Program-made: the position numbers and the translations under genes
Part shown: piece after piece, positions 1 through 7,591 of the stretch
Numbering within the stretch: position 1 is the stretch's first letter
Layout: every line of letters begins with the position of its first letter
Notes under the pieces: model-generated
What the model was told of the DNA's origin: nothing
The model's input: the letters and a program-made list of their open reading frames with translations, nothing else
The model's database searches: none
DNA from: Alphaproteobacteria bacterium
GTDB taxonomy: Bacteria > Pseudomonadota > Alphaproteobacteria > UBA6615
Assembly (NCBI GenBank): GCA_028279245.1
Contig: JANQOE010000022.1
Location: 1-64,000, forward strand
Direction of reading: 5' to 3'
DNA: 64,000 nucleotides

Positions 1-1152
1 GTCGGCTCCGGTTTCATCGTCGACCCGAGCGGATTCATCGTGACCAACGACCATGTCGCCGGCGATGCCGATGAGATCCGTGTCACCCTGATGAATGGCG
101 ACCGATATGACGCCACGCTGGTCGGGCGCGACCCGAAGACCGACCTGGCGGTGTTGAAGGTCGAGGCGGACGATGATCTGCCGCACGTAGTCTTCGGCGA
201 TTCCGACGAAACGCGCGTCGGCGATTGGGCGATCGCCGTCGGCAATCCGTTCGGCCTGAGTCATACGGTCACCGTTGGTGTGGTGTCCGCGCACGACCGG
301 GCGATCGGCGCCGGCGGGCCCTATGACGAGTTCCTGCAGATCGATGCGTCGATCAACCGGGGCAATTCCGGCGGGCCGACCTTCAACGTCGCCGGCGAGG
401 TGATCGGTGTGAACTCCGCCATCTTCTCACCGACTGGCGGCAGCGTTGGGATCGGTTTCGCCATCCCGTCGAACGTTGCCCAGCGGATCATCGATGAACT
501 GCGGGAGACCGGCACGGTGGAGCGCGGTTGGCTTGGTGTGAGCATCCAGGCGGTGACGCCGGATTTGGCAGAGGGCCTCGGCCTCGATGCCGCCGAAGGC
601 GCGCTGGTCGCGGACGTGATCGCCGGCAGCCCGGCCGACGTTGCGGGTCTGTTACAGGGCGATGTGATCCTGTCGGTCGACGCGACCGAGATCGAGGAGC
701 TGCGCGATCTGCCGCGGGTGGTCGCGGAAATCCGGCCCGGGCAGACCGCCGACCTGGTGGTGTGGCGGAATGGCCAGCGGGTCGAGGTGGATGCGCTGAT
801 CGGTGAGTCGGAGGAGCCGGTGCAGGTCCCCGCCGTTCAGCCATCCGGCGGTGACGACATGCTCGGCTTATCGCTTAGCCGGCTGGACCGGGACGCCCGG
901 CGCGAGTTCGGCATCGATGACGACGTCACCGGCGTGGTCATCACCGACGTCGCGCCTGACAGCCCGGCCCTCGAGAAGGGTCTGCGCCGGGGCGACGTGA
1001 TCGTCTCCGTCGGCAAGGATGACGTGGCCGCCCCGGGCGACGTCACCGACGGCATCCGCGCGGCGGCGCAGGACGAGCGCGGCAGCGTGTTGCTGCTGAT
1101 CGCCCGGGACGCGAACCAGCGCTTCGTCGCCCTCCCCCTCGACGAAGCCTGA
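1..1152 (+). CDS. HtrA/DegP-family serine protease with two PDZ domains (5' truncated)
   Basis: Periplasmic trypsin-like protease/chaperone for misfolded envelope proteins. The frame is open from base 1, so the N-terminus (signal peptide and first beta-strands) lies outside the window; 383 residues are visible. The catalytic triad is complete: His in TNDHV, Asp in KTDLAVL, Ser in GNSGGP. The protease domain ends near residue 170, followed by a PDZ domain (GWLGVSIQ start) and a second, more divergent PDZ near the C-terminus (GVVITDVAPDSPA). This is the usual DegP/DegQ layout. It ends in a TGA that lies inside a hairpin. A GTG at position 40 could be read as a start, but that would remove residues before the catalytic His, so truncation by the window edge is the better reading. 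Confidence 0.93.
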   Translation, partial: VGSGFIVDPSGFIVTNDHVAGDADEIRVTLMNGDRYDATLVGRDPKTDLAVLKVEADDDLPHVVFGDSDETRVGDWAIAVGNPFGLSHTVTVGVVSAHDRAIGAGGPYDEFLQIDASINRGNSGGPTFNVAGEVIGVNSAIFSPTGGSVGIGFAIPSNVAQRIIDELRETGTVERGWLGVSIQAVTPDLAEGLGLDAAEGALVADVIAGSPADVAGLLQGDVILSVDATEIEELRDLPRVVAEIRPGQTADLVVWRNGQRVEVDALIGESEEPVQVPAVQPSGGDDMLGLSLSRLDRDARREFGIDDDVTGVVITDVAPDSPALEKGLRRGDVIVSVGKDDVAAPGDVTDGIRAAAQDERGSVLLLIARDANQRFVALPLDEA

Positions 1153-1207
1153 TCGCGCCCGCAGCGATCAGTTTGGGAGGGTCGGCCTGTCCCTCGCCGG
1201 CCCTCCC
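1150..1207 (+). terminator. Tandem hairpins after htrA
   Basis: Two stem-loops follow each other. The first (1150-1170) is a 7-bp stem TGATCGC/GCGATCA that includes the stop codon and is followed by GTTT. The second (1175-1186 with 1196-1207) is a 12-bp GC-rich stem with one G-T wobble and a 9-nt loop. It likely terminates htrA transcription. There is no long T-run, so part of its role may be 3'-end protection. Confidence 0.6.
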
Positions 1208-1275
1208 CTCTTGCCCGTCCGGGCCTATCTGGTACAGACACGCAAACCAATCCCAGATCTCCCGGAGGCAGCGGT

Positions 1276-1695
1276 ATGAAGTACCTGCACACCATGGTGC
1301 GCATCAGCAACGTCGAGGACTCCCTCGACTTCTACTGCAACAAGCTCGGCTTGAAGGAAGTGAACCGGCACGACAGCGAGGCCGGCCGCTACACCAACAT
1401 CTTCCTGGCGGCGCCGGGGCAGGAAGAGGCGAAGGTCGAGCTGACCTACAACTGGGATCCGGAGGACTATCAGGGCGGCCGCAATTTCGGGCATCTGGCT
1501 TACGCCGTCGAGAATATCTACGACCTCTGCCAGAAGCTGATGGACGCCGGTGTGACCATCAACCGGCCGCCGCGCGATGGGCGGATGGCGTTTGTCCGCT
1601 CCCCGGACAATATCTCGATCGAACTGCTGCAAGACGGCGAGGCCCTGCCGAAGCAGGAGCCCTGGGCGTCGATGGGCAATACCGGGAGCTGGTAG
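1276..1695 (+). CDS. Glyoxalase I / VOC-family protein
   Basis: 139 residues of the vicinal-oxygen-chelate fold, closest in pattern to lactoylglutathione lyase (GloA), which isomerises the glutathione-methylglyoxal hemithioacetal in the cytoplasm. Visible features are the opening KYLHTMVRI with its metal-binding His, DSLDFYCNKLGL, the Glu of KVELTYN, NFGHLAYAV with the second His, and a closing ISIELLQ Glu. These are the four expected metal ligands. Length matches bacterial GloA. A good GGAGG lies 9 bases before the ATG. It is a single-gene unit after the htrA hairpins and converges on ubiX with only 6 bases between stops. Substrate is assigned by family, so another VOC isomerase is possible. 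Confidence 0.85.
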   Translation: MKYLHTMVRISNVEDSLDFYCNKLGLKEVNRHDSEAGRYTNIFLAAPGQEEAKVELTYNWDPEDYQGGRNFGHLAYAVENIYDLCQKLMDAGVTINRPPRDGRMAFVRSPDNISIELLQDGEALPKQEPWASMGNTGSW

Positions 1696-1701
1696 AGCGC
1701 G

Positions 1702-2283
1702 CTAGCTGCCCTGCAGATTGCCGTCCCAGCGCTTGGCAAACGGGGCGGCGACCCCGAACTGATCCAACACCCGCGCGACTGTGTGGTCGACCAGGTCCTC
1801 GATGGTCTGCGGCCGGTTGTAGAAGGCCGGGACCGGCGGCATGATGACGACCCCGAGGCGGCTGAGTTTCAGCATGTTCTCGAGGTGGATGGGGCTGAGC
1901 GGCGTTTCCCGCACCACCAGCACCAGTTTCCGCTGCTCCTTCAACGTCACATCCGCTGCGCGGTGGACGAGATGGTTGGCAGTGCCCGACGCAATGGCGC
2001 CGAGGCTCGCCACCGAACAGGGGATCACCACCATCCCCGCGGTCGGGAAGGACCCGGAGGACAGGGTGGCGCCCATGTCGGCGGGTGCATGGTAGACGTC
2101 GGCCAGTTCGCGGAGCCGGTCGAGGCTGGTGTCGGTTTCGTGCAGCAGATTTTGTTGCGCCCACTTGCTGATGACCAGATGGGTCTCGACCGGCGTCTCG
2201 CGCAGGGCCTCCAGCAGGCGCACGCCATAGATGGCGCCGGTAGCGCCGGTCATGCCAACGATCAGCCGTTGTTGGTCGGTCAT
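1702..2283 (-). CDS. ubiX: UbiX-family flavin prenyltransferase
   Basis: 193 residues, full length for UbiX/Pad1. The enzyme prenylates FMN to prenyl-FMN, the cofactor of the UbiD decarboxylase used in ubiquinone synthesis and in aromatic-acid decarboxylation. The Rossmann-like start GMTGATGAIYGVRLLEAL, the SGSF segment, the PCS motif after strand 4 and the PVPAFYNRP loop are all present. The start overlaps the stop of the upstream gene (ATGA), so the two are translationally coupled. No ubiD is in the window. Confidence 0.9.
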   Translation of the reverse strand: MTDQQRLIVGMTGATGAIYGVRLLEALRETPVETHLVISKWAQQNLLHETDTSLDRLRELADVYHAPADMGATLSSGSFPTAGMVVIPCSVASLGAIASGTANHLVHRAADVTLKEQRKLVLVVRETPLSPIHLENMLKLSRLGVVIMPPVPAFYNRPQTIEDLVDHTVARVLDQFGVAAPFAKRWDGNLQGS

Positions 2284-2801
2284 GGGTCCTGTCGCTCCGG
2301 TTCGTCCGCGGTGGGCGGTTCATCCGCCAGTTGGGCCAGCAGGTCAACCGCGGCCTGGTCGTCCACATCCAGCCTGCAGCCCAATACCTCTAGGTAGGCA
2401 AAGATGTTGCGGCGAGCCAGGCCCGCTTTGTCGCAGTCGGCCGCCTGCCCCCGGCCGCGGCGCGCCAGGATCTCCTGCTCCACCCGCTCCGCCTCAAGCT
2501 CCGCCGCCTTGATCTGCGCCCGCACCCGCTCGGCCGAAGCGGCCGGCGCCCCGTGGCCATCCGCCTTCAGCCGCTGGCGCAGGCCGCGCAGCGGCTGCAC
2601 CACCTGGGTCTGCCAATCGGCGGTTGCTTTGACCACCGCATTGATCGCGGCCACATCAAGCTCATGGCCATCCCGCGCCGCCCACAAGCTGAACAGCAGC
2701 ACATTCACGTCCACACCATGGCGATCCTGCAGCCGCAAACAGGCCACAGCCGCCCCCGGCGCGCCGTAGGCGGCCACCGAAAACGCCCAGAGGTCTGACA
2801 T
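2280..2801 (-). CDS. TIGR02444-like (DUF2390) protein
   Basis: About 173 residues from the ATG giving MSDLWAFSVAAYG. A longer frame upstream adds an arginine-rich stretch that looks untranslated, so the internal ATG was chosen. The pattern LWAFSVAAYGAPGVA-like, then a helical region with DVNVLLFSLWAA, resembles the TIGR02444/DUF2390 family of small cytosolic proteins of unknown function often found near envelope or quinone genes. The middle is an Ala/Glu-rich helix (about residues 85-115). The stop overlaps ubiX by ATGA. Function is unknown. Confidence 0.75.
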   Translation of the reverse strand: MSDLWAFSVAAYGAPGAAVACLRLQDRHGVDVNVLLFSLWAARDGHELDVAAINAVVKATADWQTQVVQPLRGLRQRLKADGHGAPAASAERVRAQIKAAELEAERVEQEILARRGRGQAADCDKAGLARRNIFAYLEVLGCRLDVDDQAAVDLLAQLADEPPTADEPERQDP

Positions 2802-2918
2802 CGTCCGCGGCACGGCCCGACTGTGCCGGCCGGCCCGCCCTGCCGCAAGCACCCGGCACGACTTCAGGCTTGATCGCCCGCAAGACCCGCTGCTAGGAAG
2901 CCCTCTGCCTTCCCCATA

Positions 2919-2994
2919 GCCGACTTAGCTCAGCTGGTAGAGCGGCTGATTTGTAATCAGTAGGTCGGGGGTTCGAGTCCCTCAGTCGGCACCA
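2919..2994 (+). tRNA. tRNA-Thr (anticodon TGT)
   Basis: A 76-nt cloverleaf with encoded CCA. The acceptor stem is GCCGACT/AGTCGGC, the D-arm contains AGCTGGTAGAGC, the anticodon stem is GCTGA/TCAGT with loop TTTGTAA (anticodon 2952-2954 = TGT), and the T-arm has GGTTCGAGTCC. The AT-richer island starts directly after it, which makes the 3' end a plausible integration site. Confidence 0.97.
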
Positions 2995-3230
2995 ATTCCT
3001 TCGGTGCGTTGGCTCGATTTCTGTTCTTGCCGTGTTCAAGATCACCAAAAGGTCGCTATCTCTGGTAGCAAAATCAGGGACCCACACTAGTATTCGTACA
3101 AGAAGCGGGGCAGCCGTGGTTAGCGCTCTGGACGCGCTTTAGAGTCGATGCAATTGGATGCGATCTGGGACGATCAATTATCGCAACGGGGTCATCTCCT
3201 GTCGGAGCTCTTTTGAAACACCGATCACAC
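2995..3230. other. Intergenic stretch between tRNA-Thr and the Hint gene
   Basis: About 236 bases with no convincing gene. GC content falls visibly compared with the region before the tRNA. No copy of the tRNA 3' end was seen further along in the block. Confidence 0.6.
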
Positions 3231-3875
3231 CTACTTCTTGATCGGTCGTCGCGGTTCTCTGTCACAGGACACGCCCATCAGCGACCTACCCACAAAGAAA
3301 AAGTCAGCGTTCTGAAGTTCAAGGGAGTGAAGTTCAACTTTGCGAACCTCGCTATGGGTGGACGCTACGGTGACGTCTGACGAACGAAGTGTCTGATGGA
3401 CGTTCGCTGTGCCCAGCCGACTGCCGTCAAGCACATGTTTGGCTTGTACGGGACCGCTTTCCGTCGCTATCGGTTGCTTTTCTGACATCACTAAGGATTC
3501 GCCACTTGATAGCTTCAGGATGCTCACAGCAGAATGGGAACTCACAAACTTTCTGAATACCGGAGAGGGAACGATATCTCCTGGAAAATAAGATGACCCT
3601 GCCACGAGGTCACCCTCCCTTATCTGCGCAATCTCTTGAATCGTTCCATCAGCCATCAGAACAAGGGTGTCGCCCAGAAAGCAGCCACCCCCGCCCCCAA
3701 TGGGGGCTGGGTTCCATTCCTGACACTCCAATTCTGCCAGCTGTCGCGCGTAGTTATCATTTGTCGTCGTTATCGGAAATATCTTCGAACGGCCTCTTTT
3801 CTTGCACTCAACCTCGTAGTTGAAATTGCCCGGTGATCCGGCTGGTACCTTGGTTTTTACTTTACACTCACACAT
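3231..3875 (-). CDS. Orphan Hint-domain (intein/hedgehog-like) protein
   Basis: 214 residues. The ATG at 3875 is chosen because GGGAGGCGAGAG sits directly upstream; the longer frame has no such site. The N-terminal part (1-60) is small, Cys-containing (CECK, VECKKR) and unlike anything I recognise. It ends in five or more glycines, then Cys65 opens a Hint domain: CFLGDTLVLMADG, IREGDLVAG, a middle beta region, KQPIATESG, QAKHVLDGSRL, and a closing ADFFFVG. Hint domains self-cleave or splice using this first Cys. Here the usual His of the HPF-type motif is Gln134, and the C-terminus reads GVSCD rather than HN, so full splicing is unlikely. It is third in a minus-strand block behind a lipoprotein and a subtilase gene. 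Domain call is firm, biological role unknown. Confidence 0.78.
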   Translation of the reverse strand: MCECKVKTKVPAGSPGNFNYEVECKKRGRSKIFPITTTNDNYARQLAELECQEWNPAPIGGGGGCFLGDTLVLMADGTIQEIAQIREGDLVAGSSYFPGDIVPSPVFRKFVSSHSAVSILKLSSGESLVMSEKQPIATESGPVQAKHVLDGSRLGTANVHQTLRSSDVTVASTHSEVRKVELHSLELQNADFFFVGRSLMGVSCDREPRRPIKK

Positions 3876-3989
3876 CTCTCGCCTCCCTCGTTCAACTGTA
3901 CTCGCGCGTTTGAGTCGCTTATTGTCCGCGTTACCTCTAGTCTGGGTTTCACGGGCAGGTTCCCTTCTCTGCCCAGCCGCGGTCACCGA

Positions 3990-5009
3990 TCATGTGCAGT
4001 TGGCGGGATCCGCTTTGCAGCGCACCAAACGCTGCTGTTGAGCGATAAGGTCCGCCTCCGCTTTTGCAGCTGCGGCTCTTTCGGCACTAGTGTCACGCAA
4101 TTCATCTGCGAGGAGCGCACCGGATGACAGGACTTGAGCGACACCGGTCTCGGTTCCATACCCAATCTTCGTTATGGCTCCAGCCGGTGAAACCGTGAGC
4201 CTAAAGTCTTGTTTTCCAAATAGTGCAGCTTTCGGAATCGGTATCTGGAAATCTGTACCGTGTTGTGCCACCTCTACGCTGCCTGCCCAGACATCTCTAC
4301 TTCCTACGACACCGTTTCCACCTGTACTGATCGTGAGACTGACTTGCGCAGGCTGGCGCATGTCCAGCATCACATCATCACGGCCTGGCTTGCTGATAAC
4401 GAGACTGCTCGGCTTGTCTATCTTGTTAACGACTGCAAATACTTTGCCAATCGCACTCTCAAGTTCGTCCTCGCGAGGATCTTCTTTCGGCGTGACCTCG
4501 ATTTCTGTCCTGCTACCATTAGTTAGCGTTACTAAGCTCCTATAGGTCAATGAGACTGCCTTGTCACGAACGTTGCTTCCGTCCTTTTTCGTTTCGAAGT
4601 TATTGATGAAATTGCATTGTGTTGGGAAAGGCTGCGGAGCGAACACCCCCAGGGGGCCAGCGAGCTCTACCGCGGATTTCAGAACTGCACTAGCTTGGCC
4701 AGTTGTCGTTACGTTGACGCCCTTCAGCCGCCCATCTCCGTAGTACTCGACTGTGAAATCTGAGTTGGCTAAGGAGCTATTCAGTCTTGCGGTATCAATT
4801 GTTTTCCGCTTGGAACCGGAGAAATGGCGGGGTGTCACTGTTGCAGCATCTGCGATGATAAGTTGATCAACCGCGTTGCACGTTATTGTCCTCACAACAG
4901 TTACTTCTACCTCCGTCTGAGGCAGGAAATACTCGAGCGATACATCGGGACTGTTGGCGCATGCCGAGAGTACTAAACAAAGCGTAAGGCTTCCCTTCAA
5001 TCTGATCAT
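3990..5009 (-). CDS. Uncharacterised lipoprotein
   Basis: About 339 residues from the ATG giving MIRLKGSLTLCLVLSAC; GAGGG lies just upstream. The signal peptide ends in a lipobox (LSAC), so the mature protein should be lipid-anchored at Cys17. The rest is predicted beta-rich, with a repeated pattern of short charged strands, and ends in an Ala/Glu-rich helix (AERAAAAKAEADLIAQQQ). I do not recognise a family. It lies 127 bases after the subtilase gene and 114 bases before the Hint gene on the same strand, so the three may be co-transcribed. Base composition is AT-richer than the surrounding chromosome, as for its two neighbours. Confidence 0.75.
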   Translation of the reverse strand: MIRLKGSLTLCLVLSACANSPDVSLEYFLPQTEVEVTVVRTITCNAVDQLIIADAATVTPRHFSGSKRKTIDTARLNSSLANSDFTVEYYGDGRLKGVNVTTTGQASAVLKSAVELAGPLGVFAPQPFPTQCNFINNFETKKDGSNVRDKAVSLTYRSLVTLTNGSRTEIEVTPKEDPREDELESAIGKVFAVVNKIDKPSSLVISKPGRDDVMLDMRQPAQVSLTISTGGNGVVGSRDVWAGSVEVAQHGTDFQIPIPKAALFGKQDFRLTVSPAGAITKIGYGTETGVAQVLSSGALLADELRDTSAERAAAAKAEADLIAQQQRLVRCKADPANCT

Positions 5010-5136
5010 CGGGGCCCTCACTGGTTGAGGAAGCACGTTGTACTGCTATTACACAACGTAACCATGAGTAGAGTCAATATGATGCACCCAACCTTCTTTT
5101 GACCCCGCCGTTACTCGCTCAGCATTGTCAAATGTG

Positions 5137-6987
5137 CTAAGGGCTCAAGCTTGTTTCGGGTATGAATACATCAACGCTACCGACTGGTGCAGTCTCTTCG
5201 GTTGTCCAGTATCCCTGGAGAACAACATTTTCGCCGTGTAGCGACTGCAAATAATCGGCTAGTTGTTTGTCGTTTCGAAGCCCAATCTCCACAGTGCCCG
5301 TTTCAGTTTCGATTATTGCACCTCCGCCCATAGCGCCTATGGAAACCGTTGGGAGGACTAAACGGCCGGACACCGAAGTTAGTCGATCAGACGCTTCGGA
5401 AGGTCGTCCATCCGCTTCTAAGAACGCAAGATGTAAACTCCCCCCTGTCACGACAGCGGAGGTAAGTCCAGAAGATGGTCGGACGTTTCGGAGCAGCATG
5501 TTACGCACACGCTCTACCAACTCGGTCCTGGGGAGATCTGGGTTCTCGGACCGTACCCTAGACAGGACAATTGCCGCAGCCGCCGACACATACGGAGCCG
5601 CGAGGGATGTCCCGTCGTCGTTGATATCGTCAATTGTATCGAAGGGTGTTTCATCCGACGGCAAGAGTGAGAAGATGTCCTCGCCGGGAGCGGCTAGGTC
5701 AACGCTTGTCTGGCCGAAGTTGCTTTCGTTCCCCGCAGGTCCCTTCCATAGTTCATCTTTTCGAGTGTGGGCTGCAACGCCGATAATGTTGGCATTGGGG
5801 TAGCCTATGGGATACACGGGCTTTTCTTGATCAATGTCCCAACCACGATTTCCGGCGGCTGCGACAACTAGGACGCCGTCGTCTTCAGCTCTCTGGATGG
5901 CCTTACGTAGGACCTTGGGCTCTTGGCCGAAATCTGTCCCCCAGCTAATGTTGATGACATCGGCGCCATTTTCTACTGCGTAGTTTATACCTTTAGCCGC
6001 AGCATCTGCACTGCCACTCAGTCCGCCAAATATCCGGATAGGCATAATTCGAACCTTCCAAGCCCCACCCGTCATATGCTTTGAATTGTTACCAACAGCC
6101 CCCAAGATGCCCGCGACTTGTGTTGCATGCGCCACGGTCGGTATCGGCGCTGGATCATTGTCATTTTCTACGAAGTCGTATCCCACTTCTCCATCTTCAT
6201 TCCTCCATATATTGGGAGCGATATCTTCGTGGGTATAGGCCATACCCGTGTCTATAACAGCGACTACAGCTTCAGTGTTTGTCAGACCTTCCCCCCAGGC
6301 GATTGGAAAACCGGCTGCATCAAGCCCCCATTGCTTTCCAGCAAGGTAGTGAGGGTCATTTGGCTCCGATGCAAAGAGCTGCAGATGATAGTTCGGCTCA
6401 ACAAACAGCGTATCAGGCCGTTGCGCCAATTGAAGAAGCTCGTTAGCGGCGAATCCACCTTGTTTTTGAACCGTTACGAAACCCAAGGTCTCTGAACGCT
6501 CAGATATCGCATATTCGCCAAGCAAACCGGTGGTCACCGGTGTAACCGACTCGGTGAGTACGATGACCTCCTCAAGCAGGATTGGTTGCTCCGTTGGTTG
6601 GGCTCCGATGTCGTCAGGTCTTGCAGCTGTTAAGCCGGCAACTTCACTTTGACGCAAAGGTGCAATGTCACTGGCGCCCAAAGCCAGCAGTGCATCAAGC
6701 GCGCCTTGGTGGCCGACTTCGTCGGGAAAAGACAGTAGTGTTCTACCTTCATCTCCAAAGCCCAAGAATTGGCCCTTTGACGAAACGGCAAGCATAAGCT
6801 CTGGTGCTAGCTTTGCTAGGGCCGGTTCTTCAGGAGCAAACAGGGTCAGCTCACCCGGTTTCGCCTGGATCACAATGTCAGCTAGGGCGAGATGCGGCAA
6901 TACAAGCAATACCGCGCCTGTCGCAACAACGAGCGTTCTTTGGGTACTGAGATATCGCGTTCTTCTGAACACCTGGATGAGATCCAT
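5137..6987 (-). CDS. Secreted subtilisin-like (S8) serine protease
   Basis: 616 residues. A signal peptide covers about residues 15-36 (hydrophobic core TGAVLLVLPHLALA). A long propeptide-like region runs to about 205, and the S8 catalytic domain from about 215 to 500. Catalytic residues are visible: Asp246 in AVIDTG, His287 in AHATQVAG (a variant of HGTHVAG that keeps the catalytic His), oxyanion Asn380 in VVAAAGN, Ser461 in DGTSLAAPYV. A C-terminal extension of about 110 residues carries beta-rich sequence of unknown role. The enzyme should be active outside the cytoplasm. It is the first gene of the AT-richer minus-strand block after tRNA-Thr, upstream of the orphan lipoprotein and the Hint protein, which are candidate substrates or partners (inference). 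Confidence 0.93.
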   Translation of the reverse strand: MDLIQVFRRTRYLSTQRTLVVATGAVLLVLPHLALADIVIQAKPGELTLFAPEEPALAKLAPELMLAVSSKGQFLGFGDEGRTLLSFPDEVGHQGALDALLALGASDIAPLRQSEVAGLTAARPDDIGAQPTEQPILLEEVIVLTESVTPVTTGLLGEYAISERSETLGFVTVQKQGGFAANELLQLAQRPDTLFVEPNYHLQLFASEPNDPHYLAGKQWGLDAAGFPIAWGEGLTNTEAVVAVIDTGMAYTHEDIAPNIWRNEDGEVGYDFVENDNDPAPIPTVAHATQVAGILGAVGNNSKHMTGGAWKVRIMPIRIFGGLSGSADAAAKGINYAVENGADVINISWGTDFGQEPKVLRKAIQRAEDDGVLVVAAAGNRGWDIDQEKPVYPIGYPNANIIGVAAHTRKDELWKGPAGNESNFGQTSVDLAAPGEDIFSLLPSDETPFDTIDDINDDGTSLAAPYVSAAAAIVLSRVRSENPDLPRTELVERVRNMLLRNVRPSSGLTSAVVTGGSLHLAFLEADGRPSEASDRLTSVSGRLVLPTVSIGAMGGGAIIETETGTVEIGLRNDKQLADYLQSLHGENVVLQGYWTTEETAPVGSVDVFIPETSLSP

Positions 6988-7591
6988 TTCCTACCTCACT
7001 TGCACCGATCAGGAGCAATGGAATCAATAAGTGTCACAGTGGCCGCGACCGACTGAACAGGGCCTGCTGGCAAATCACGGGACTCGATCGTGGCGCTCGC
7101 TAGCGTGAACCAATTCTGTGGTTACTGGACGTCATCCGCTCTTCCCGTCGCGTTCGCTTCTAAGGCTTGCCTCGTGATATGACGGATATGACGACACAGA
7201 ACGCGTTCCTTGGCACAGCAGAGCCCCAAAAGCCACCGGCTCAGCTTCGACAACTTTAGCATGAATATGCGACACGCAATCAATCACTTTTTGCGGTCGG
7301 ATAGATACTTTACACTGTTCTTGCGTGTACCACGATGAGGACCTTTGATCCCGCAATGAGCAAGGATTAGCTCATCCAAGTGGCCTGGCTGTACGACAGA
7401 AACTCTTGATCGCGCAGGAATTCACTGAAGGCCAGACGGTGGCGGCTACCGCCTTAAGATCCTGGATGCGAGGCAGAGCCATCTTGAAGGATGGCGGGAG
7501 CACGCGCGCGGAGGGGGCACCGGCCAATATTACCATCCAAGCTCAGATGGTCGCCGGTAGGCTGAAGTAGGTAGTCTGCCAGACCTGCACG
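6988..7591. other. Gene-free tail of the AT-richer island
   Basis: About 600 bases without a convincing gene. It holds the upstream region of the protease gene. On the plus strand, a start-less open stretch ends at a TAG at 7568-7570 and could be a decayed gene end, but I cannot assign it. GC content climbs back to the chromosomal level toward 7590, which marks the likely right edge of the island. Confidence 0.5.

Noticed and set aside
7132-7356. 74-residue minus-strand ORF in the island tail
   Set aside because: No ribosome site, no motif and unlikely amino-acid pattern; treated as chance.
7390-7570. Transposase remnant in the open stretch before 7570
   Set aside because: The pattern EFTEGQTVAATAL is only loosely like IS66 OrfA and there is no start or inverted repeat.
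2919-7590. Direct repeat of the tRNA-Thr 3' end as an island att site
   Set aside because: Scanning 7000-7600 by eye shows no repeat of the tRNA end and no integrase gene, so the island boundary is compositional only.
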